62,042 nt of DNA, from positions 1 through 62,042 of the forward strand of contig NZ_JABJVX010000015.1 of assembly GCF_013155465.1 (NCBI RefSeq). Direction: 5' to 3'. A program made the position numbers and the translations under genes. The notes under the pieces were generated by a model. It worked only from the letters and a program-made list of their open reading frames with translations. It made no database searches and was not told the DNA's origin. How positions within the stretch are numbered: position 1 is the stretch's first letter; every line of letters starts with the position of its first letter. Origin of the DNA: Alterinioella nitratireducens (GTDB taxonomy: Bacteria > Pseudomonadota > Alphaproteobacteria > Rhodobacterales > Rhodobacteraceae). Positions 49,667 to 58,588 of this stretch are shown here, in pieces.

Positions 49667-52600
49667 GGGAGTACCTCGATATAGAGAGCGGCCTCGGCGG
49701 CCGTGAGACGGGACTGGCCGCCCCATTCGTTGAAGATGTCGATGTCTGGGATGGTGAGGCGCGCGTCACCGCCAAAGCCGATCCAGATGACCGCCTCCGC
49801 GATGGTCAGCTGTACCGCCCCGCCGCGATCCAGGAAGATCACCGTCTCGGCAACGGTCAGGCGCGCGTCGGCCCCGATCTCAGTCCAGGCAGAGACCTCG
49901 GCGACCTTGATCCCGTCCGGCATGAACAGCCGGATCGACCGGACTTGCCAAGCCTCGTAGCTTATAGTCCCGGTCGTGCGGCGCGCCTGCACCTGGACTT
50001 CGAAATGCTTCGTGCCAGTGGGCGCTGCGAGGATCGGCACATCCTCCTTGGTCAGCGTGAGGCTGTTGGCGGCGCCCACATCGATCACGGCGGCGGGCGG
50101 CTCCAGCGTCGCGTCCGTGTCGGGATCGACCCAGCGGATCTCGACCGCGTAGGTGACACCTGGTTCAGGCCCGATATCGGCCGCGTCATAGGCATCGAAT
50201 AGGCTACTGGTCTGGGTGAGCCTGTCGCGATGAGACCAAGTCAGAAGGACCGGGCCGAGGTTCAGCACGTTCGGGTTTACGACCGACACACCATTGCCGC
50301 GCAGATCACCGGGTGGCAGCGGGCGGATGGCTCGGCTGGCCAGCGTCACGGCGTCTTCTGGTGCCTGTGCGAGTGGAAGCGTCCCGAAACCAGTTTCGGG
50401 CAGCATCTTGATTGTCACCGTTTCTCCGGTAGCGAACCCCGCTTCCGACGCATTCGCCAGCTGCTGCCAGCAGATGATCGGCGTCCCTGCGGGATGGGCT
50501 TGCGGCACCGTGTCGAGACAGCCGCGCCCGACGGTCAGCGCCGTGGCACTCACCCCGTCGATCCGGACCAGCTCGTCGCCGATCGCTGCCAGCGTGCCGA
50601 TGGCCACGTCTCCAAGCCCGGTCCAGTTGCCGACGGTCAGCACGCTCTCGGCCGGATCGTCGCTGACCTCCGAGACCAGCAGTGCCGTCGGCACGAACTC
50701 GACCGCCTCTTCGAGCGTGTAGCCGGCCCCGCTGTCGCTCCAGACCTGGGCCGAGAGCGCATCGGCCGACGGACGTTCCCCGGCCGCAACGATCGCGCCT
50801 GCATCTGGATCCTCGTCGAGAAGCGCATCGGCCTGTGCATGTCCCAATTCCTGGACGAGCAACCAGTATGGCGCTTCCGCCACCCAGCGACGTGTCAGCG
50901 GCTTGGGCGGCAGGATCAGGCTCCCTGGGTCGCCGCTTTCACCGCCAACGAGCGCGGTCTCGCCAAGCCCAAAAACATCCTCGGCGATCTTGAGGCGCAC
51001 GCCATTTGCGCGCCCGTCGCCATGGTCGATCTCAACGATGCGGACCACAACACCGTCGAGCCCGCGCCTCGGGTTTGACAGCACGATCACATTGCCCGGA
51101 TCGAGATTGGCTCCAACCCGCGAAACGGTGATCTCGCCCGAGAGGATTGGTGCCGACAGCGCGCGCAAATCGCGTTCGGCGACCCGCACCGCAAGGGACT
51201 CGAAACGAATGCCTGGGTAATCGACCGTCGCGCTCACCACCTGACCCAGATCCTGGACAAGCGCGGTGTCGGTGACGCTGACCGATCCGGTCTGGTCAGT
51301 GCGGGCGTCGGAGAACTTCGCCGTGACGCTGTTGACGAGATCAGCGGCCTCGCGGCGGCCCAGCTCGCCCCAATCGACGACATTGGTCTCGTCGAACACA
51401 GGCAGCGTCTCGGGATCATAATCAGCGCGAATGAGGCGCAACTCCCAGCGGCCCGAGCGGCGATCGACATAGAGATAGGCGTCGATGTGCTTCAGTACGT
51501 CGGCGATAAAGTCCTCGATGGTCGATTCCCGCTGCCAGAGCAGCGACAACCCGAAGCTCTCGGAGAACAGCGCGTCCGCGGCGATGGCAAAGCTGGGGCC
51601 GATATCCGCAAAGGTATGACCAAGACCCCAATCTCCGTTGGTCAGGCTTTCCCGGATGATATGGGCCGGGTTCATGTCAGGGCCTTGCCCGAAGGCTGCG
51701 CGCAGCGAGGCCACCAATGCATCGGGATCGCCGGGCGGCACGACGGGCACGCCATCGACAGGCGTGTTGTCGATCTGGGCGGTGGCGCTGGTGTCCGACA
51801 GCGCGATGTTGAAGGCAAAGACATCGACCTCCGAGATGCCGGAAAGCGTTGCGATGGCGGTCTGCAGGGTCGAGGCCGGGCTCGGTTCACCGTCAGTCAC
51901 GAAGATCAGGATGCGGCGTTTGCCACCCGAGCCGTTGAAAAACGCCCCTGCCTGGCTGACGGCCACCCCGAAATCCGTCCCGCCGCTGACGGAGCTTGAA
52001 AGCGCATCGACCCAATCCTTGAGCTCCCCGTAGGCCGTGACATCGGCGTCGCGCCGCAGGATCGTGCCGGAGACGGAGGAGTTCCAGGTGACGATCTGGA
52101 CGTCGTTGGGCTCCAGGGCGTTCTCGCCGATCTCTTCCACCAGACGCGAGACGGCAGCAATCTGCGCCGCCATGCGCGATCCCGACATCGAGCCCGAGGC
52201 GTCCATGGCAATGTAGATCGCGGCATTCCCGATCCGGACTTCTGGTACGATCTGTGCTTTCTCGGGATACCATTGCGGGCCGCCATCCTCGGCCTTCAGG
52301 ATCCGCGTCAGGCGCACCGACCAGGGCTTGAGATAGGGATTGAGGCCGAGAAATACCTGCCGCAACACGAGGCTGCAGATCCCGCGATACCCGGGCACAT
52401 CAGCCCCGGCTCGTGACGCGAGATAGTCGTTTTGCGCCTGGGTCGGCGCGCCCATCAACACGTCGATGTCGCCGACAATGCCGCCTTCGCGCTTCTCTCC
52501 GCCGAAGAGATCGGGCTTGTTGATCCGAATGCGCCCGCCTGCAGCCCCGCCGTTGAGACTTGGCACGCTGGCCGCATCCGAAACCGACGCCGATTGGGCC

Positions 52601-53004
52601 GTGAACGCCGTGGCAGCGGGCTCGACGAGCCATGTGGTTACACCGGCGCTCGCATCAAAGCTCACGGCCTGCACGGTCACGGTCCGGGTCGTGTTGTCCG
52701 TCAGAAGCTGCAGGTCATAACTCTGGCCGAGCCGGATCCCACTGAGCGTGCCCGGGAAACGGACCTCGGCCACACTGTCGCCTTCTGCCGCCGCGGTGGC
52801 GGACATACCCGTTACCGCGCCGTAGCTCGCCAGCGCGCCGACGCCGGTTCCTTGCGACGTGCTCTGACCCGTTCCAATCGACCAGGCCGTGCGGTCATCA
52901 ACCCGGATCTCACGGATCGCATCCACAGGTCCATGACAGAGCGCCAGATGCGCCCCGAGCGAATAGCGGTAGCCGACGGTCTGCGACTTTGAACGACCAC
53001 CCAT
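49663..53004 (-). CDS. Large phage tail-tip protein with inserted von Willebrand factor A domain
   Basis: A 1113-residue structural protein. Residues 1-55 begin like tail-hub proteins (SKSQTVGYRYSLGAHLALCH). Residues about 262-440 form a VWA domain with the MIDAS motif AIYIAMDASGSMSGSRM (Asp268) and VQIVTWNSS, SGGTDFGVAVSQAG, RRILIFVTDGEPSP. After this the baseplate-like core resumes (INPAHIIRESLTNGDWGLG-type segment at MNPAHIIRESLTNGDWGLGH) with FADVLKHIDAYLYVDRRSGRWEL. The last 100 residues are repeats (EVSAWTEIGADARLTVAETVI; AVQLTIAEAVIWIGFGGDARLTI). It probably forms the tail tip and binds the host. Confidence 0.85.
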   Translation of the reverse strand: MGGRSKSQTVGYRYSLGAHLALCHGPVDAIREIRVDDRTAWSIGTGQSTSQGTGVGALASYGAVTGMSATAAAEGDSVAEVRFPGTLSGIRLGQSYDLQLLTDNTTRTVTVQAVSFDASAGVTTWLVEPAATAFTAQSASVSDAASVPSLNGGAAGGRIRINKPDLFGGEKREGGIVGDIDVLMGAPTQAQNDYLASRAGADVPGYRGICSLVLRQVFLGLNPYLKPWSVRLTRILKAEDGGPQWYPEKAQIVPEVRIGNAAIYIAMDASGSMSGSRMAAQIAAVSRLVEEIGENALEPNDVQIVTWNSSVSGTILRRDADVTAYGELKDWVDALSSSVSGGTDFGVAVSQAGAFFNGSGGKRRILIFVTDGEPSPASTLQTAIATLSGISEVDVFAFNIALSDTSATAQIDNTPVDGVPVVPPGDPDALVASLRAAFGQGPDMNPAHIIRESLTNGDWGLGHTFADIGPSFAIAADALFSESFGLSLLWQRESTIEDFIADVLKHIDAYLYVDRRSGRWELRLIRADYDPETLPVFDETNVVDWGELGRREAADLVNSVTAKFSDARTDQTGSVSVTDTALVQDLGQVVSATVDYPGIRFESLAVRVAERDLRALSAPILSGEITVSRVGANLDPGNVIVLSNPRRGLDGVVVRIVEIDHGDGRANGVRLKIAEDVFGLGETALVGGESGDPGSLILPPKPLTRRWVAEAPYWLLVQELGHAQADALLDEDPDAGAIVAAGERPSADALSAQVWSDSGAGYTLEEAVEFVPTALLVSEVSDDPAESVLTVGNWTGLGDVAIGTLAAIGDELVRIDGVSATALTVGRGCLDTVPQAHPAGTPIICWQQLANASEAGFATGETVTIKMLPETGFGTLPLAQAPEDAVTLASRAIRPLPPGDLRGNGVSVVNPNVLNLGPVLLTWSHRDRLTQTSSLFDAYDAADIGPEPGVTYAVEIRWVDPDTDATLEPPAAVIDVGAANSLTLTKEDVPILAAPTGTKHFEVQVQARRTTGTISYEAWQVRSIRLFMPDGIKVAEVSAWTEIGADARLTVAETVIFLDRGGAVQLTIAEAVIWIGFGGDARLTIPDIDIFNEWGGQSRLTAAEAALYIEVLP

Positions 53005-53007
53005 GGC

Positions 53008-53226
53008 TCAGGTCTCGCTCGCGGTGTGCGCAGCGCGTTTCTCTGCCTCCGCAATCACGCGGAATGCCAGCGCATCGCCGGTGGCAGCCAGCACGTCGGC
53101 AGGCAGCCCGTCTGCGAGGAAGGCCTGCCAGTCGAGACCATGACGCCGAAACCACGGCCGCGCGCCCTGAAAGCAAAGCCGCGAGGCGCGCAGATCCTGC
53201 ACGGTGACGATCAGATCTTCGCTCAT
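53008..53226 (-). CDS. Small phage protein between tail genes
   Basis: A 72-residue protein with VTVQDLRASRLCFQGARPWF and WQAFLADGLPADVLAATGDALAFRVIAEAE. I recall very similar short proteins in this position of Rhodobacteraceae prophages, without a function. It overlaps the upstream gene by 4 bp and ends 3 bp before the large tail protein. Confidence 0.8.
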   Translation of the reverse strand: MSEDLIVTVQDLRASRLCFQGARPWFRRHGLDWQAFLADGLPADVLAATGDALAFRVIAEAEKRAAHTASET

Positions 53227-53471
53227 TTCTTGCCGCCCTTCTTGCGGATCGGATCGACCTTCAGATCCCCGGCCCAGACGACATTCGGGCCGCGCAGCAG
53301 CATGGTGCCGAAGACCACTGGGATTGGACGGCCTTCCTCAGCCGTCGGCAGGTCGAAATCATCAAGCCCTGCCGCCTTTGGGGCCTCGAGTTTCGGCTTG
53401 GGCGACAGTGCATAGGAGATCGCCGTCAGAACGAGGCTGGCGACGATCTGGACGACGAAGTTCCAGACCAT
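53223..53471 (-). CDS. Small phage tail protein with N-terminal membrane segment
   Basis: An 82-residue protein: hydrophobic VVQIVASLVLTAISYALSP at the N-terminus, then a soluble part with TAEEGRPIPVVFGTMLLRGPNVVWAGDLK. The latter motif recalls tail-tip assembly proteins of the lambda I/K region (the R-P-I-P-V-V-F-G-T segment). Likely a tail assembly or tip component. Confidence 0.78.
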   Translation of the reverse strand: MVWNFVVQIVASLVLTAISYALSPKPKLEAPKAAGLDDFDLPTAEEGRPIPVVFGTMLLRGPNVVWAGDLKVDPIRKKGGKK

Positions 53472-53491
53472 GGTAAATTCTCAGATTTGGG

Positions 53492-54340
53492 TCAGACGAT
53501 GCTGGTGCCGCCGAACGGATTGCGGCCGGGAATGTCGGGAAAGCCGCCGAAGTTCAGGAGATTGCCGAACTTGGCCTTGCAGGTGTCGCGCCGCAGATCA
53601 CAGCCGGGGGCGATCTCGACGAGCGCCAGGGCTTCGGGATCATCAATGGCCGCCTCCAGATCGGGCATGCGGCCGGAGAGCGTCAGTGCATCTCCGACAT
53701 GCCCAGCGATGAACCCCAGAAGGCCCGCGTGGCGCAGCACACCACCCCGGAACCAGCCGTTTGGCAGCAATGCGGCCTCGGGGACGGTGATCGTCAGGCC
53801 CTGATGCGAGCTCGCCGTGCCCCCGACAAAAAATGTCTCGATGTCGAGGCGGCAGCCCCGGGAATAGAGCGCATGACGACAAAGGCGCTGGTATTTGGCG
53901 CGGACGCCCTCGCGGCGCATAGATGTAAAGAGGGATTCACAGCGCAGGGTGATGCGCCGCCCTTTGATGCGGGCCGAGACCACGCGGCCCTTCCAATGCG
54001 CAACCACCTCCGTTGGCACCTGTTCGTGCCCTCGAAAGATGGTGAGCGTCGTGACCGCCCGGCCGCGCGGTCCGAGATAGCGGCGGGCGAAAGGATCGGA
54101 GAGCGGAAAGGAGACGCTGAGATCGACCCGCCGTGGGTCGCTGCTCTGGACGACGGAGCCGTGGCTGACCGCTGAAGGGTCCCAGATCAGATCCTCAATC
54201 TCATCGGCGATGGCCCCTGCAGGCGAGGTCCAGGCGGTGGCTCGGCTGGTGTAGCGCCAGACCTGATTGCCCTCTGCAAAGAGATAGAGGAAGTACGGCC
54301 GCCCTTCGGCGGTCGAGGTCTCGGCAAGATCATAGGTCAT
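53492..54340 (-). CDS. Phage BR0599-family tail protein
   Basis: A 282-residue protein of the phage BR0599/DUF2163-like family. Signatures are YFLYLFAEGNQVWRYTS near the start, the central LCRHALYSRGCRLD, and the C-terminal GCDLRRDTCKAKFGNLLNFGGFPDIPGRNPF with its conserved cysteines. These proteins sit between the minor tail protein and the tip protein in siphoviruses and gene transfer agents. Overlaps the upstream gene by 4 bp. Confidence 0.9.
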   Translation of the reverse strand: MTYDLAETSTAEGRPYFLYLFAEGNQVWRYTSRATAWTSPAGAIADEIEDLIWDPSAVSHGSVVQSSDPRRVDLSVSFPLSDPFARRYLGPRGRAVTTLTIFRGHEQVPTEVVAHWKGRVVSARIKGRRITLRCESLFTSMRREGVRAKYQRLCRHALYSRGCRLDIETFFVGGTASSHQGLTITVPEAALLPNGWFRGGVLRHAGLLGFIAGHVGDALTLSGRMPDLEAAIDDPEALALVEIAPGCDLRRDTCKAKFGNLLNFGGFPDIPGRNPFGGTSIV

Positions 54341-55458
54341 CCGGGTATCTCGATCAGACTAGCCGCGAACTCGGACCGATTGCCACAATGCTCGATCTCA
54401 ATGCGATCTGTATCGAGCCGCACCTTGGTCAACAGATGAATGGGCGTTGTGACGGGAATGCTCTTGCCCGGTGCCGCGATGGTCAGACGAACACCGAGCG
54501 CGTCATAGACGGCATTGTTGATCTCGCGGAACACCGGGCCAGAGGCGAGATCGAACATCACATGCCGTCCTATCCAGACGCCGGGATCGGCGTTGGCTGC
54601 CACGACGAAAGACGTGGCCGAGGACGTGACCGCCGCTTGCAGGACCAGTTCACGGCCCCAAGTCGGAAGCCAGAAGGCTCGTTGGCGGCCACGCAACCCA
54701 TGCAGCCAACTCCGGCGTGTCCAGCGCGCGGCACCCCGGTCCATGAGTGTGATGGTCGACCGGCGCTGGACATGGGTCAGCACCGGTTCGATCACGATAG
54801 GACCGAAGCCGTTGTCAATGTAATCCACAGACTTACCCACAGCCTCACTCAGCGATTGGCGCAGTACGGGGGGATCGGTCAGCACATCAAGCCCGAGATG
54901 GGTGGGGTAGCTGCTCGCAGCCAGATCGATCCCGTCTTGCGACGTGAATGTCGCGGTGACCGTACCCAGCCCCTGACGGCGCCGGTCGATCTCGATAGGC
55001 CGCGTCAGGATCCCGATGCCAACCGGGGCCACAATCGGATGCACAAACGTCACGCCCGCTGGCGCGGCCAGCTCCAACCGGTCCGGCAAGACCGCGCTGA
55101 CCTCCACGAGGAATGCCTCCCCGCCATCAGCGACGATGCCGGCCTGTCCCGGCGCCTCAAAGGTTCCCTCGCTGGTATCTACGAACACCGCAAGGTTGGC
55201 GGCATCGATTGCTGCCGTCGCCCGACGCGCCAGATGCCAGAGAGGCAGGATCCAATCGTCAAGCGCCCCCGCCCGGGCGAGCTCGGCGGCACGCGCGAGG
55301 CCGGTCCCATCGAGTAAATGCGTAAAGGTCAGGATTGACCGCGGTACCGTCCGGAGCGCGATACGCTGCTCGGCCGCCTCGGTGATCAGCGTATCGGTTT
55401 GCCATTCCAGCACTTCGGTGACCGGCTGGCGCACCGGGAAGGGCCAGAGGTCAGGCAT
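54337..55458 (-). CDS. Phage minor tail protein
   Basis: A 373-residue protein starting WPFPVRQPVTEVLEWQTDTL, followed by EQRIALRTVPRSILTF. The E-x-L-E-W-x-T-D pattern and arginine-rich RLYFWLP-like segment (RRSWLHGLRGRQRAFWLPTWGREL) are typical for minor tail proteins downstream of the tape measure gene. No enzymatic motif is seen. It overlaps the tape measure stop by 8 bp. Confidence 0.75.
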   Translation of the reverse strand: MPDLWPFPVRQPVTEVLEWQTDTLITEAAEQRIALRTVPRSILTFTHLLDGTGLARAAELARAGALDDWILPLWHLARRATAAIDAANLAVFVDTSEGTFEAPGQAGIVADGGEAFLVEVSAVLPDRLELAAPAGVTFVHPIVAPVGIGILTRPIEIDRRRQGLGTVTATFTSQDGIDLAASSYPTHLGLDVLTDPPVLRQSLSEAVGKSVDYIDNGFGPIVIEPVLTHVQRRSTITLMDRGAARWTRRSWLHGLRGRQRAFWLPTWGRELVLQAAVTSSATSFVVAANADPGVWIGRHVMFDLASGPVFREINNAVYDALGVRLTIAAPGKSIPVTTPIHLLTKVRLDTDRIEIEHCGNRSEFAASLIEIPG

Positions 55459-57931
55459 CCAGTCCTCCCCGGTTGCGCCGGATCACGTTTACGATCAGCC
55501 GCTCACCTGCGGGCGTCGCCAGATAGTCACCAACAATCGACGGATCCAGAACGTTGACGATGCGGGTCGCGGACTGAGCGCCCTCACCGCTCGCCTCAAC
55601 GCCAAGCCGACCGCCCCGGCCTCGGCGCAGCGGCAGGATGGCCTCGGGGCCTGCTTCGCCCATCAGCCCGATGCCGCGGGCAAAGGGAAACACGGTTGGC
55701 CGTGAGACCACGCCACCGCTGGCAAAGGCTGTGATCTCGCCCGCCTGCCCAAAGGCTCCGCCGCGAGCGAAGGTGCCGCCAATCCCGAACAGACCGCCAA
55801 GCGCGCTGGTCAGCCAGCCAAAGAGGCCGCCACCCCCGCCGGTGCCCGCGCCCGAAAAGGCACGAAACAGCGCGTCCTCAATCGGTTTGAAGGCGTTATC
55901 AATCAGACGGTTGGCCAGGTTCTGTGCGATCCCCGATATTGCGCTCGCGAAGGTTTGCCAGCTGAGTTCGCCCGACTTCAGAGCCTCCTTGATCGGCCCG
56001 GTGATATCGTCGGCCAGCCCTCGCGCGATTTCTTGCGTGCGTTCCACTGCCGCCCGGGCCGCATCCCAGGACTGTCGCGCAACATCGGCAGCGCTTTGTA
56101 GCGCGCCTCCGGCGCGACCAGCAGCTGCGGCTGTCTCATCGAGGGTGGCTGCGGGTCCACCTGTTTCATCTTCGGCCAAAGCAGCCTCGAAGCGATCCGC
56201 CGCCATGGTTGCTCCGTCGAGCGACGTCTCTGCCTCGGTTCCGGCATTGCGCATCGCCATTCGCAAGGCCTCAAGAGCTTCAAGCGGCTGCAGGGCCCCG
56301 TCTGCGAGAGTGGCAGCAGTCCGCCTCCATGCCTCTGCTGAGGCGGCGGCGTCATTGGCTGCGCCCGAAAACCCCAGGTCCGGAACAGCCAGCGGGTTGT
56401 CTGCGAACGCTCCGGCAAAAGCATCTTGCGCGGCATTGGCCGCCTGGGTCGCAGCACCCGCAAAACGGTTCTCAAGCTGCCCCAGATCGAGATCGGCGAT
56501 CAGGCCGATCCGCCGCTCAACGCCAAGCGCTTCAAGACCGGCGTTCACGCCTCCGATGAAGCCATTGATCCGGGAGACGACGCCGTTCAGCATCGCCTCG
56601 ACGCCTTCGATCAGGCTGTTCGCCGCCTGAAACGCGAGATCGCCTATGGCGGTAGGCAAAAGCCCCCAGACGGCCTTGATTGCCTCAAAAGCCCCCTCGA
56701 AACTGTTCACGGCCGCATTGGCAAAGCCGACGACGCCCTCGAGCGCGCCCTGCATCGCGGCAGCCGACGCCGCCTGAACATTCGCAAAGGCCGCCATCGC
56801 AGAGGCTGCAAAGCTGCCAGCCCCCATCTTGATCCGCTCCCAGACCTCGCTCACGAGGTTGCCCAGCAGTGCCATGGCGTTTCCGAAGCCACCTGCTCCG
56901 GAGACAAGCTGGCCGAACTGGTAGATCAGTTCACCCGCGCCAACGATCAGCGTCCCGATCCCGGTTCGGATCAATGCGCCACGCATCACGACAAGCGCGG
57001 TTGCAAGGCCGCGTACGGAAATCGCCGCAGCTACCATTCCGGCTACCCAGCGCCCGGCCAGGAGGGCCGCGAACGTACCAGCGTAGGTGGCAATGCGACC
57101 GATGTTGTCGAAGAGCCCCCGGATCGCAATCCCGAGCGGTCCGGTTCGACTGGCCACGGCCGCCATGGCATTTGCGACCGCTTCGAGCGCGGGAGCCGCG
57201 GCAACCGCTAACTGGTTCGACAGCCCGCGCCAAACGAGGCCAAGACGGGAGATCGCGTCGTTGGTGCGCTCGATCTGGTCGGCATCCTGTTCGGAGACAA
57301 CGACACCGAACGCAAGGACGTCCTCAGTCGCCTGACGCAGGGTTGCGGTGTCGATCCGCGACATCGCGATAGAGCCTTCCTCACCGAAGAGCTGACCCGC
57401 GACAGCGGCGCGCTCGGCGACCGGCACGAACTCCTCGATGGCCGCGTTGATCGCCCCCACCCGCTGATCCAGCGGCAGGGCAATCAGGTCGGTGGCAGAC
57501 AATCCCAGCCGCTCCAGCGCGTCGGCGGCTGGACCTGTCCCGGCAGCCGCTTGGCTGAGGCGGCGCGTCAGGTCTTTCGTCGCCTGTTCAATGCCGGACA
57601 TGGAGACACCGGCCAGTTCGCCCGCACGCTCGAGGGTTTGGATCGAGGCGACCGTCGTGCCCAGCGATTGCGCTAGCTTGGCCTGCGCATCCACCGTTTG
57701 CAGTCCCGAACGGACCATGGCCACGCCAGCAGCAGCGGCTGCGGCGACCGCAGCTGCAGCGGCAATCCGGACGCGCCGCGAGAATGCAGCCAGCCGAGCG
57801 TTGGCCGCTTCCATCTCGCGGCTGAGCCGCCCGAACCCGCGCGCCCCGGCTTCGCCCACACCTTCCAGTTCGGCGCGCACCTGTCGGCCGCCGACGGCAG
57901 CAAGGCGGACCGAAACGCGCTTCTCAGCCAT
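55451..57931 (-). CDS. Phage tail tape measure protein
   Basis: An 826-residue tape measure protein. It begins with a basic, helical TMP domain (GEAGARGFGRLSREMEAANARL), a membrane-prone region AAAAAVAAAAAAGVAMV, and the conserved LAQSLGTTVASIQTLERAGELAGVSMSGIEQATKDLTRRL. The middle has long amphipathic helices and glycine-rich hydrophobic stretches (FGNAMALLGNLVSEVW). The C-terminus ends with the family segment ARGGAFGQAGEITAFASGGVV, then FPFARGIGLMGEAGPEAILPL. Length suggests a siphovirus tail of moderate length, of the order of 100 nm. It follows the frameshifted chaperone. Confidence 0.93.
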   Translation of the reverse strand: MAEKRVSVRLAAVGGRQVRAELEGVGEAGARGFGRLSREMEAANARLAAFSRRVRIAAAAAVAAAAAAGVAMVRSGLQTVDAQAKLAQSLGTTVASIQTLERAGELAGVSMSGIEQATKDLTRRLSQAAAGTGPAADALERLGLSATDLIALPLDQRVGAINAAIEEFVPVAERAAVAGQLFGEEGSIAMSRIDTATLRQATEDVLAFGVVVSEQDADQIERTNDAISRLGLVWRGLSNQLAVAAAPALEAVANAMAAVASRTGPLGIAIRGLFDNIGRIATYAGTFAALLAGRWVAGMVAAAISVRGLATALVVMRGALIRTGIGTLIVGAGELIYQFGQLVSGAGGFGNAMALLGNLVSEVWERIKMGAGSFAASAMAAFANVQAASAAAMQGALEGVVGFANAAVNSFEGAFEAIKAVWGLLPTAIGDLAFQAANSLIEGVEAMLNGVVSRINGFIGGVNAGLEALGVERRIGLIADLDLGQLENRFAGAATQAANAAQDAFAGAFADNPLAVPDLGFSGAANDAAASAEAWRRTAATLADGALQPLEALEALRMAMRNAGTEAETSLDGATMAADRFEAALAEDETGGPAATLDETAAAAGRAGGALQSAADVARQSWDAARAAVERTQEIARGLADDITGPIKEALKSGELSWQTFASAISGIAQNLANRLIDNAFKPIEDALFRAFSGAGTGGGGGLFGWLTSALGGLFGIGGTFARGGAFGQAGEITAFASGGVVSRPTVFPFARGIGLMGEAGPEAILPLRRGRGGRLGVEASGEGAQSATRIVNVLDPSIVGDYLATPAGERLIVNVIRRNRGGLDA

Positions 57932-58244
57932 GGGAGTGATCCATCTGTTCGTTGAGTTTGGCGACCATCACCGCTTCGATGACAGGCAACAGTTCAGCTG
58001 CTGCGGCAGGTGGCACGCCGAGTGCATCACCGAGTGCAAGTGCTGCCGACATGTCCCAGCCGACAACCGCGCCGGGCAGCACGCGCAGCTGGCCGCCGAG
58101 TCGATCGACTAGGTCCCAGACCTGCCAGCCTTCGAATGTGATAGGACGGTTCAGCCGCGCCGGGCAGTCCGGGCAGGCTTGCGCGCAGGCTTCGCAGTAG
58201 CGCTCGCCCCCGCCGAAGGACCATTCGGCAAGGACGCGGAGACG
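57924..58244 (-). CDS. -1 frameshift extension of the tail assembly chaperone (GT part, zinc-knuckle)
   Basis: A 106-codon open frame with protein-like sequence and no usable start codon: RLRVLAEWSFGGGERYCEAC, then AQACPDCPARLNRP, GWQVWDLVDRLGGQLRVLPG and ending NEQMDHSHG. It has four close cysteines (CEACAQACPDC), probably a zinc knuckle. It can be reached only by a -1 shift from the upstream gene at the heptamer A AAA AAC (58250-58244), giving a fusion of about 221 residues. Its stop overlaps the tape measure ATG. I recall similar cysteine-bearing proteins (DUF7697-like) at this place in related prophages. Confidence 0.8.
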   Translation of the reverse strand, partial: RLRVLAEWSFGGGERYCEACAQACPDCPARLNRPITFEGWQVWDLVDRLGGQLRVLPGAVVGWDMSAALALGDALGVPPAAAAELLPVIEAVMVAKLNEQMDHSHG

Positions 58245-58588
58245 TTTTTTTCCTGTTCCAGCAGCAAGCCTTTGGAGACATAGGTCAGCTGAAAGGCCTC
58301 GAATATCGGCCAGATGTCGAGAAGCGCGTCGATGGCCTCAGGGTTCGGCTCGATTGCGTTGCCATCAGCATCACCGATACCCTCCCATGCAAGCACGGCC
58401 CGCCGCGCCAGCGCCTTGGCGAAGGCAACGGCGCGTTCTTCGTCAGATGCGGTCTCAGGGACCGCCTCCACAGCGGTGTCGCTGCGCGTTGCAACCATCA
58501 GTGCGGTGGTCAGCGGGCGCAGTTGCACCCGGACGCCGGGCGCGAGGTCATGCCAGCGCGGGGCGTTCGTCAGATCGAGCGTCAGCAT
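58151..58588 (-). CDS. Phage tail assembly chaperone (G-like, zero-frame product)
   Basis: A 145-residue protein between the tail tube and tape measure genes, the position of lambda gpG. Sequence LDLTNAPRWHDLAPGVRVQL and FQLTYVSKGLLLEQEKN are family-like. From residue 116 on the zero frame becomes a low-complexity basic tail (ATAKPARKPARTARRG), as expected for the unshifted product of a G/GT pair. Residues 114-115 (AAA AAC) lie on the slippery heptamer. It starts at the stop of the tail tube gene. Confidence 0.85.
   Translation of the reverse strand: MLTLDLTNAPRWHDLAPGVRVQLRPLTTALMVATRSDTAVEAVPETASDEERAVAFAKALARRAVLAWEGIGDADGNAIEPNPEAIDALLDIWPIFEAFQLTYVSKGLLLEQEKNVSASLPNGPSAGASATAKPARKPARTARRG
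58244..58250 (-). promoter_or_regulatory. Programmed -1 frameshift heptamer A AAA AAC
   Basis: On the minus strand the run GG AAAAAAA C places A AAA AAC exactly in the zero frame (codons GAA AAA AAC, residues 113-115). This is a classical X XXY YYZ slippery site. The -1 frame is open from there to the tape measure start. Downstream GC-rich sequence (58200-58240) could form a stimulating structure, which I did not fold in detail. Confidence 0.75.

Noticed and set aside
58027-58281. 84-codon minus-strand ORF overlapping the chaperone
   Set aside because: It is in the +1 frame with an Arg-rich, non-protein-like sequence; the -1 frame carries the real extension.
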